NCBI GenBank assembly: GCA_003225615.1
Contig: QIAS01000031.1
Location: 1-6,630 of the forward strand
Direction of reading: 5' to 3'
Origin: Acidobacteriota bacterium
GTDB lineage: Bacteria; Acidobacteriota; Terriglobia; Terriglobales; Acidobacteriaceae
DNA: 6,630 nt
The notes under the pieces: generated by a model
What the model was told of the DNA's origin: nothing
What the model saw: the letters and a program-made list of their open reading frames with translations, nothing else
Databases searched by the model: none
In this document: one piece after another, positions 1 to 5,342 of the stretch
How the letters are laid out: each line of letters opens with the position of its first letter
Numbering within the stretch: the first letter of the stretch is position 1
Program-made: the position numbers and the translations under genes

Positions 1-849
<849 letters not shown>

Positions 850-889
850 ACTCCCCGAACCCCTGGTAGCGGTCCCAGTCCTGAATATA

Positions 890-940
890 GGTTTTTCTTC
901 GTGATTTTTGCGAATACTTTGCATCCTTTGCGGTCAAAAG
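890..940 (-). repeat. Degenerate GCAAAG-type short repeat tract
   Basis: Read on the minus strand, the tract repeats GCAAAG-like words about every 9-11 bases: GCAAAG-GAT-GCAAAG-TATTC-GCAAAA-ATCAC-GAAGAAAA. Such purine-rich degenerate tracts are, from memory, common in acidobacterial intergenic DNA. In translation they give artificial basic peptides (DRKGCK..AKITKKN here), one reason to doubt the overlapping frame. Confidence 0.45.
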
Positions 941-1080
941 CTCTGGACTGCCTGTGCCGCAAAAGATTGCCAGGCACACGAACAAAGTCCTTAACCCTCA
1001 TCAAAGGGCAGCCTATTAACCTGTAACCGGGTGAACTCGCAGAATCGCCCAACGCGCCAACAACAATCTTCTTTAAATCC

Positions 1081-1093
1081 GGACACTTTGTCC
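1081..1093. promoter_or_regulatory. Palindrome GGACA-N3-TGTCC, copy 1 (candidate operator)
   Basis: GGACACTTTGTCC is a perfect 5-bp inverted repeat with a 3-bp centre. The same arms recur 80 bp downstream, and a further half site (GCGGACAG) lies at 1096-1103. It sits about 230 bp upstream of the protease start. A regulator-binding role is inferred only from symmetry and recurrence. Confidence 0.35.
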
Positions 1094-1160
1094 TAGCGGA
1101 CAGGATCGAAGTAGGCGCCGTGATCTCAAGCACTTCGGCCAGCATGTGGTAAATCGCAGC

Positions 1161-1173
1161 GGACAGATTGTCC
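1161..1173. promoter_or_regulatory. Palindrome GGACA-N3-TGTCC, copy 2 (candidate operator)
   Basis: GGACAGATTGTCC has the same arms as the copy at 1081-1093 with a different 3-bp centre, the pattern expected of a dimeric regulator site. It lies about 150 bp upstream of the protease start. The 80-bp spacing is not a multiple of three, which argues against a coding repeat. Confidence 0.35.
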
Positions 1174-1324
1174 CAATACCGGGTTTTGGAAACTTCCAGT
1201 AAGTCACTGATTGCCAAGAGCTTGGCTGATTCCGGCTCATTGGCCACCCTCCTGCACTTATCCATGGCGCATGGCAGTGGTCGTAAGCTTCGCTCTAGTT
1301 CGAAAGGCAAGGCAAGTTAAGAAC

Positions 1325-3049
1325 ATGAGCTGCAAAGACCAAAACGCGAAGATGGGCAGCAAAGGCAAGGCTTTACGCCTGGTTACGCTAGCAGCCTTAC
1401 TGTTGGCGGCCAGTTTCAGCTTCGCCGATCAGAAATCTGCTTCTCACTCGCGTATATCTCCGCAATTATCTCGTCTTTCCAATGCTTTGCAACACGGCAG
1501 TCTAAAGAATCAGAATATCCGCGTCATCGTTCAGTTCACACAGAATCCCACTAAACATCACATTCAGAAGATGGCGAATTTGGGTGGAGTGCATTTGCGC
1601 GGCCTCGGCCTGATCCGTGGTGGCGCATTTAGTCTTCCGCTGAGCGCGGTGGCAAACCTGGCCAATGATTCGGAAATTTTCCATGTATCTCTTGATATCA
1701 CGATTGGCGGAACCAGCGCGGATGCCTTCGAGCAAACCGTGGGCGGCGATATCGCTCATAACCTTGGCTGGGATGGTAGCGGCATCTCTGTCGCGGTGAT
1801 TGACAGCGGCATTACCGATCATCCCGACCTGCACGATCCCGTGACTGGCGCTTCGCGCGTAATTTACAGCGAGAGTTTTGTTCCTAACACTGACACGAAT
1901 GATGGCTACGGCCATGGGACGCATGTTGCCGGAATCATCGGCGGCAACGGCACGCTCTCCGCTGGCGCGATTGTGGGTGTTGCGCCGCGCGTTAATCTGA
2001 TCAACCTTAAAGTTCTCGCCAGCGACGGTTCCGGCTCTGATTCCTACGCGATCGCAGCGATTCAGCGCGCCATCGCACTGAAAGACGTTTATCACATCCG
2101 CATCCTGAACCTCTCGTTGGGACGGCCGGTTTCGGAAAGCTTCACGACCGACCCATTCTGCCAGGCCGTAGAAGCAGCGTGGAAAGCGGGCCTGGTAGTG
2201 GTGACAGCAGCGGCCAATTACGGCCGCGACAACGAATTTGGAACGCATGGCTATGGCTTGATTGGCGTCCCGGGTGCAGACCCATACGTCATCACCGTAG
2301 GTGCGATGAATACCGTGGGAACGCCTTCGCCAGCCGACGATATGCTGGCCACCTATAGCTCCAAGGGTCCGACGATGATTGATCACGTCGTGAAGCCGGA
2401 CCTGGTCGCGCCGGGAAACAGGATTGAATCATTACTGTCCTCGGGCAGCACGATCCAGCAGGAATTGCCGAGTAACGTGGTGAATCCGGCGGAGTATGGA
2501 CAGCCTCTTGCTCAACCGGGCTACATCGCGCTGTGCGGGACAAGCATGGCCACTCCGGTGGTCGCGGGCGCAGCTGCCCTGATGCTGCAGCAGGATCCAA
2601 CCCTGACGCCAGATCTGATCAAGGCGCGGTTGATGAAGACTTCGAACAAGACATTCCCGACGCAATCGGTGATCGTCGATCCCATCACCAACGAGACGTT
2701 CACTGAGTATTACGACATCTTTGCAGTCGGCGCAGGTTATCTGAATATCCCTGCCGCACTCGCCAACACGGACGCAATCACGGGATCCGCCATATCGCCC
2801 GTCGCAGTGATAAACGCGGATGGGACAGTTTCCGTACAGACAGATCCGGGCACAGTGTTTGCCAGCTCGGTGGTTTGGGGTAGCTCCGTCGTGTGGGGCA
2901 GCAGCGTGCTGAACGGCAGCTCGGTGGTTTGGGGCAGCTCTGTTGTCTGGGGCAGCAGCACCGTGGCAGCGAACAGCGTGGTTTGGGGAAGTTCGGTGGT
3001 GTGGGGCAGCTCGGTGGTTTGGGGCGCCAGCGTCAACGCACAGGAATAA
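1325..3049 (+). CDS. Secreted S8 (subtilisin-like) serine protease with SSVVWG-repeat tail
   Basis: A 574-residue subtilase that should cleave peptide bonds outside the cytoplasm. Numbered from the ATG at 1325: a basic stretch (13-18) and hydrophobic core end at SFSFA (30-34), a signal peptide with likely cleavage before DQ. A propeptide resembling inhibitor I9 covers about 64-125. The catalytic domain spans about 140-480 with Asp160 (VAVIDSGI), His197 (GHGTHVAG), oxyanion Asn298 (AAANYG) and Ser407 (GTSMATPVVAGAAAL), so the triad is complete. Residues 514-567 are a hexapeptide repeat. ATG 1325 precedes the signal peptide closely; ATG 1352 would also keep it, and in-frame TTG 1211 would bury it. 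No strong ribosome binding site separates these choices. The membrane protein gene follows after 43 bp, probably in the same transcript. Substrate unknown. Confidence 0.93.
   Translation: MSCKDQNAKMGSKGKALRLVTLAALLLAASFSFADQKSASHSRISPQLSRLSNALQHGSLKNQNIRVIVQFTQNPTKHHIQKMANLGGVHLRGLGLIRGGAFSLPLSAVANLANDSEIFHVSLDITIGGTSADAFEQTVGGDIAHNLGWDGSGISVAVIDSGITDHPDLHDPVTGASRVIYSESFVPNTDTNDGYGHGTHVAGIIGGNGTLSAGAIVGVAPRVNLINLKVLASDGSGSDSYAIAAIQRAIALKDVYHIRILNLSLGRPVSESFTTDPFCQAVEAAWKAGLVVVTAAANYGRDNEFGTHGYGLIGVPGADPYVITVGAMNTVGTPSPADDMLATYSSKGPTMIDHVVKPDLVAPGNRIESLLSSGSTIQQELPSNVVNPAEYGQPLAQPGYIALCGTSMATPVVAGAAALMLQQDPTLTPDLIKARLMKTSNKTFPTQSVIVDPITNETFTEYYDIFAVGAGYLNIPAALANTDAITGSAISPVAVINADGTVSVQTDPGTVFASSVVWGSSVVWGSSVLNGSSVVWGSSVVWGSSTVAANSVVWGSSVVWGSSVVWGASVNAQE
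2864..3034 (+). repeat. Hexapeptide SSVVWG coding repeat
   Basis: Residues 514-570 of the protease are built from about nine units of SSVVWG. Seven or eight are close to perfect; SSVLNG and SSTVAAN are diverged. DNA units differ at synonymous positions (TCG/TCC/TCT/AGC for Ser, GTG/GTT/GTC for Val, GGT/GGC/GGA for Gly) while the peptide is kept. This points to selection on the protein sequence rather than very recent slippage. Alternating small and aromatic/beta-branched residues suggest a beta-rich surface or stalk; that structure is inferred. Confidence 0.85.
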
Positions 3050-3092
3050 AGTAAGAAGCGGTCAGGACTGATTGGAAACAGGAAACAAGGTC

Positions 3093-3857
3093 ATGAGCAC
3101 AGCAGTGAATACGGGGACAACGAAAACGGGTTCGAGATTCGCGCCAGTCTTCGTCGGCTTCATGGGGCTGTGCGCCTCCGCTGTAGTCGCTCATGGCGCG
3201 CTTAGCCACAATCACTGGTACCGCTGGGGATTTCTGAGCTTGGTCCTGATAGGCGGGCTCACAGCCAGGCTGAAGATCAAGTTGCCAGGATTGAACGGCA
3301 ACATGTCCGTAAGCCTTCCGTTCATATTCATCGCCATGACGCAATTGAGCCTTGCCGAGGCCTTGTTGATGGCGGCAGTTTCAGTTTTCACCCAGAGTCT
3401 TCCCAAGCGTCCAAACAAGTTCAGACCCGTCCAGGTCTTCTTCAATGTCTGCACCGCCCTTGCAGCAGCCGGATTCGGCTGGGAAGCGTTCCACGGAGTG
3501 GCAGCACTGCACTTGAACACCGCCTTTAACCTGGTACTGGCTTGCACCGTGCATTTGCTGGTCAGCACGGTCGCGGTTGCGGTGATCATTTCGCTGACCG
3601 AGAGTCAGAACGCGTGGCATACGTGGTCCGACATCTTCCATCTATCGTTCCCGTACTATCTGGCGAGCAGCGGTGTGGCTTCGATGGCGGCGGCAGTTGG
3701 CGGAAACGCCACCTGGCCAATGCTGGTGGGCATCTCTTTTGTCATGTTCGTGACCTATCGCTCTTATCGGCTTTATTTCGCGATGGTGGCGACCGGCACT
3801 CGGACGTCAGCGACGTTTGCTCCCGTACACGCCAAGTCGGCCGCCGCAACCCGATAA
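3093..3857 (+). CDS. Polytopic membrane protein, sensor-module-like, no output domain
   Basis: A 254-residue integral membrane protein with about six or seven hydrophobic segments (near 17-36, 44-59, 73-82, 85-102, 115-130, 144-168 and 187-222). The stretch RLKIKLPGLNGNMSVSLPFIF, then SLAEALLMAAVSVFTQSLPKR and RPVQVFFNV, resembles, from memory, the N-terminal membrane module of some acidobacterial GGDEF or HD-type signalling proteins. Here the chain ends shortly after the last helix with a polar Ala/Thr-rich tail, so there is no catalytic domain. The start at 3093 is chosen because AGGAA (3080-3084) lies 8 nt upstream; an in-frame TTG at 3072 is a poorer option. It begins 43 bp after the protease stop with no terminator between, so co-transcription is likely. 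Function unknown; a membrane partner or sensor for the protease is only a guess. Confidence 0.85.
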   Translation: MSTAVNTGTTKTGSRFAPVFVGFMGLCASAVVAHGALSHNHWYRWGFLSLVLIGGLTARLKIKLPGLNGNMSVSLPFIFIAMTQLSLAEALLMAAVSVFTQSLPKRPNKFRPVQVFFNVCTALAAAGFGWEAFHGVAALHLNTAFNLVLACTVHLLVSTVAVAVIISLTESQNAWHTWSDIFHLSFPYYLASSGVASMAAAVGGNATWPMLVGISFVMFVTYRSYRLYFAMVATGTRTSATFAPVHAKSAAATR

Positions 3858-3913
3858 GCACTGCGTAACCTGACTCGAACCTTCCGCTCAGTTCCCATGC
3901 CGTCCAGTTCGCG

Positions 3914-3922
3914 TGCTAGACT
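3914..3922 (+). promoter_or_regulatory. Possible extended -10 element of first DUF507 gene
   Basis: TGC-TAGACT fits the extended -10 pattern TGnTAtaaT with 4 of 6 matches in the hexamer. It would start transcription near 3929, about 28 nt before the ATG at 3957. No good -35 is present. The layout resembles that upstream of the second DUF507 gene (CGTG, -10, then TATTCC), which gives modest support. Confidence 0.35.
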
Positions 3923-3956
3923 ATTTATTCCGCGCCTCCGCCAGACTATCTGCGCA

Positions 3957-4235
3957 ATGCTCTTGTCCAAAGAATACGTGAACTATCTGTCCCGCGAACT
4001 CGCCAAAAAGTTGGTTTCTGGCGAGTTCATCGAAACCAAGGAAATGCCCGTCCTCACGGAAAAGATCCACTCGGCGCTTTTCGATGAACTCTCTCTCGAG
4101 GATCGGATCAACGATGAGGTACGCGTGATCCTGGAAGCCTACTCCGAAGACATGCGCAGGACGGGGGCGAACTACCAGGAAATGTTCCGCAAGGTGAAGA
4201 GCGAGCTGGTGCGGAAGTACAAGGCCGTATTGTAG
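3957..4235 (+). CDS. DUF507 family protein, copy 1
   Basis: A 92-residue, highly charged, mostly helical protein of the uncharacterised DUF507 family (PF04368), whose members are about 90 residues. It begins MLLSKEYVNYLSRELAKKL, matching the family's M-x-LS-x-x-x-VN-x-L opening, followed by ALFDELSLEDRINDEVRVIL and a C-terminal LVRKYKAVL. The ATG at 3957 is chosen because it places this opening at residue 1; an in-frame ATG at 3897 would add 20 residues unlike the family. No clear Shine-Dalgarno is visible. No signal peptide or membrane segment, so cytoplasmic. The second copy lies 530 bp downstream on the same strand. Biochemical role unknown. Confidence 0.9.
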   Translation: MLLSKEYVNYLSRELAKKLVSGEFIETKEMPVLTEKIHSALFDELSLEDRINDEVRVILEAYSEDMRRTGANYQEMFRKVKSELVRKYKAVL

Positions 4236-4238
4236 GGG

Positions 4239-4260
4239 CCTGCTTCAGACTTGAGGCAGG
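4239..4260 (+). terminator. Hairpin after first DUF507 gene (weak terminator)
   Basis: CCTGCTTCA - GACT - TGAGGCAGG forms a 9-bp stem (one T-G wobble) with a 4-nt loop, starting 3 nt after the stop codon. Only TT follows, so it lacks a proper U tract. It may act as a weak terminator or mRNA 3' stabiliser between the converging DUF507 and small membrane protein genes. Confidence 0.45.
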
Positions 4261-4330
4261 TTGCACCTATCGTGAACTAACTCAGTCGCCAGCCCATTCA
4301 GCAACAAAGTCCCGCATCACATTTGCCTGC

Positions 4331-4552
4331 CTAGGGGAGAGCACCGGGATTAAGTCGGGAAAGAAAAAGGGCAACGACCAGCATGGAGAAGACGATCGCT
4401 CCAATGCTGCTATAGCGGATGGCCCTGTAGGTGGGAATCCAGGGAAACCAGAGAAGGGTGCATCCCTTAACTTTCTCTGGCCACAAAAGACCGGCCATAC
4501 CAAAAGCCAAGCATAATTGCGCGATGAGCGGAAAAGCGAATAGCTCTACCAT
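4331..4552 (-). CDS. Small two-helix membrane protein, unknown function
   Basis: A 73-residue protein from the ATG at 4550-4552; an in-frame GTG at 4567 would add five residues (VDIKS) and is the upstream limit, as a TAA precedes it. Two hydrophobic segments stand out, LFAFPLIAQLCLAFGMAGLLW (about 4-24) and SIGAIVFSMLVVALFL (about 49-64), joined by a polar loop with WPEKV and WIPTYRAIRY. The charge pattern and clean helices suggest a real gene, and competing frames over this DNA look worse. I recall small acidobacterial membrane proteins with a similar GLL-WPEK motif but cannot name a family. A GGAG lies 14 nt before the ATG, rather far. It is antisense to, and sits between, the two DUF507 genes. 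Confidence 0.6.
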   Translation of the reverse strand: MVELFAFPLIAQLCLAFGMAGLLWPEKVKGCTLLWFPWIPTYRAIRYSSIGAIVFSMLVVALFLSRLNPGALP

Positions 4553-4720
4553 ACTTTTAATATCCACTCCGAGTTATGATCTTGCTCGCCACGCAACCAA
4601 GCCGGGCGCACGGCATTGATGCAGTGACTTGAGGGAAGAAGGCACATGATAACCAGAAATTCCCTTAGGAGCCAACAAAATAATCGGCGTTCAGGGTGCG
4701 AGTGTGTCCCGGAAGTAACG

Positions 4721-4729
4721 TGATATCAT
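4721..4729 (+). promoter_or_regulatory. Extended -10 promoter element of second DUF507 gene
   Basis: TGA-TATCAT matches the extended -10 pattern TGnTATAAT with 5 of 6 in the hexamer. Transcription would start near 4736, about 34 nt before the TTG start codon. No clear -35 is seen, which is typical of extended -10 promoters. Confidence 0.5.
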
Positions 4730-4758
4730 CATATTCCATCGCAACGTTCCCCATGCAC

Positions 4759-4762
4759 GAGG
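4759..4762 (+). promoter_or_regulatory. Ribosome binding site deciding a TTG start
   Basis: GAGG lies 7 nt upstream of the TTG at 4770-4772. Together with the conserved MRLS-KVN-L opening of DUF507 proteins it fixes TTG as the start. The only nearby upstream ATG (4753) is out of frame. Confidence 0.65.
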
Positions 4763-4769
4763 CGCACTC

Positions 4770-5045
4770 TTGAGACTGAGCCGGGACAAGGTCAACAAAT
4801 TGGCCCATGTCGTTACCGACTCGCTAGCGGAGATGAACCAGGTGGAATTCCTGGAAGATCGCAACACCATCCGCCTGGAAGTCCGCAGAATTCTCGAGGA
4901 TCTGCTTGGGCAGGAAGCGCGCATTGATGCCGCCGCCCGCCAGAAAATTGAAAGCCAGAAGCGAACCATCCTGGAAGGCAGCCAGGAGTGGGACATCCTG
5001 TATCGCAAGTACTATAACGAGGAAGTGAAGAAACTGGGGATCTGA
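4770..5045 (+). CDS. DUF507 family protein, copy 2 (TTG start)
   Basis: A 91-residue cytoplasmic, charged helical protein of the DUF507 family (PF04368). The opening MRLSRDKVNKLAHVV fits the family consensus better than the first copy. It continues with IRLEVRRILEDLLGQEARID and ends WDILYRKYYNEEVKKLGI. It is the same length as the copy at 3957-4235 and shares the M-x-LS-x-x-x-VN-x-L start, the L-x-D/E-x-L-x-x-E-x-RI centre and a Tyr/Lys-rich end, but overall identity is low, so the duplication is old. The TTG start is supported by GAGG 7 nt upstream. Its own extended -10 promoter means it need not be co-transcribed with copy 1. Function unknown; that the two copies pair as a heterodimer is only a possibility. 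Confidence 0.92.
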   Translation: MRLSRDKVNKLAHVVTDSLAEMNQVEFLEDRNTIRLEVRRILEDLLGQEARIDAAARQKIESQKRTILEGSQEWDILYRKYYNEEVKKLGI

Positions 5046-5049
5046 TCTA

Positions 5050-5077
5050 GTACCGGGTACCCAGTACCGAGTAGCGA
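5050..5077 (+). repeat. TACCGAGTA-type repeat cluster, left
   Basis: Just after the second DUF507 stop the sequence reads GTACCGGGTACCCAGTACC then GAGTAGCGA: three units of a (G/A)GTACC(G/C)(A/G)G word, including the palindrome GGGTACCC (5055-5062). Its last 15 bases, AGTACCGAGTAGCGA (5063-5077), recur as an exact reverse complement at 5396-5410 in the right cluster. Confidence 0.7.
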
Positions 5078-5109
5078 CATCTAAGGTTAGTGGCGGTCGA
5101 CTGGTGTCG

Positions 5110-5127
5110 TGGTTTGACCAATTTTTT
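5110..5127 (+). terminator. Short hairpin plus T tract downstream of second DUF507 gene
   Basis: TGGT-TTG-ACCA, one A, then six Ts. The 4-bp stem is very short for an intrinsic terminator, so this is a marginal call. It lies about 65 nt after the DUF507 stop codon. Confidence 0.22.
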
Positions 5128-5151
5128 CCAGGAGCGAGCCGATCAAGTCCG

Positions 5152-5319
5152 CTAAGAATGCAGCTTAATGTTGATGGCAATTGAAACGGCAGCCCGTCGA
5201 ATCTGGTCCGTCAAACTGTAAAGTTCCCTACGTGAAAATTCTTCAGTTTCCGCATACACCGAGGCGACCAAATCCATCGCTTTCGGCTAAGCAAACAAGT
5301 CTTTGTAGTGCTGAGCCAC
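5152..5319 (-). pseudogene. Four-helix-bundle protein (TIGR02436/PF05635-like), decayed and truncated
   Basis: From a GTG at 5317-5319 the frame reads VAQHYKDLFA, a TAG stop at 5287-5289, then PKAMDLVASVYAETEEFSRR, ELYSLTDQIRRAAVSIAINI, KLHS and a second stop at 5152-5154. The pattern YKDL-A-WQ-KAMDLV..VY..T..F...E.Y.LT.Q.RRAAVSI..NI is that of four-helix-bundle proteins once called S23 or 23S rRNA intervening-sequence proteins, normally about 120 residues. The TAG falls where the family has Trp (TGG to TAG), and Pro replaces the next Gln. The reading stops after the second helix; ILSGLDRL-like coding in another frame (about 5130-5160) may be a scrap of the C-terminus, suggesting an internal deletion. 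It starts 23 nt beyond the oxidoreductase stop, same strand, and lies between inverted repeat clusters. Confidence 0.75.
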
Positions 5320-5342
5320 GCGAGCTTGCTCTTTTTTCTCGG

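Larger units (their letters stand above)
850..1324. other. Intergenic stretch without a convincing gene
   Basis: This is the divergent region between guaB and the protease gene. A 163-codon minus-strand frame (819-1310, TTG start) crosses it, but it has no ribosome binding site, no recognisable domain, runs over the guaB promoter, and its last third is a degenerate repeat in translation. I therefore treat the stretch as non-coding. It holds the GCAAAG-type repeat at 890-940, two GGACA-N3-TGTCC palindromes (1081-1093, 1161-1173) and a weak sigma54-like motif at 1241-1255. No tRNA or known riboswitch was recognised. Confidence 0.55.
4568..4769. other. Divergent intergenic region
   Basis: This 200-bp stretch separates the small membrane protein gene (minus) from the second DUF507 gene (plus). 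It contains the DUF507 promoter and ribosome binding site. On the minus strand TTGGTT-N16-CATAAC just upstream of 4567 is a possible but poor promoter. A 25-codon frame at 4646-4723 has a purine-rich upstream stretch but no recognisable product. Confidence 0.4.

Noticed and set aside
1213..1226. Palindrome GCCAAG-AG-CTTGGC upstream of the protease
   Set aside because: Single copy and short; no second occurrence or T tract, so no better than chance.
1502..2386. 294-codon minus-strand frame inside the protease gene
   Set aside because: Antisense shadow of the S8 catalytic domain; no domain of its own.
2737..3036. Minus-strand frame with TTELPQ repeats
   Set aside because: Its repeat is only the complement of the SSVVWG codons of the protease.
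4646..4723. 25-codon frame upstream of the second DUF507 gene, possible leader peptide
   Set aside because: Although GAGGGAAGAAGG precedes its ATG, it has no recognisable composition or attenuator and its stop overlaps the DUF507 promoter.
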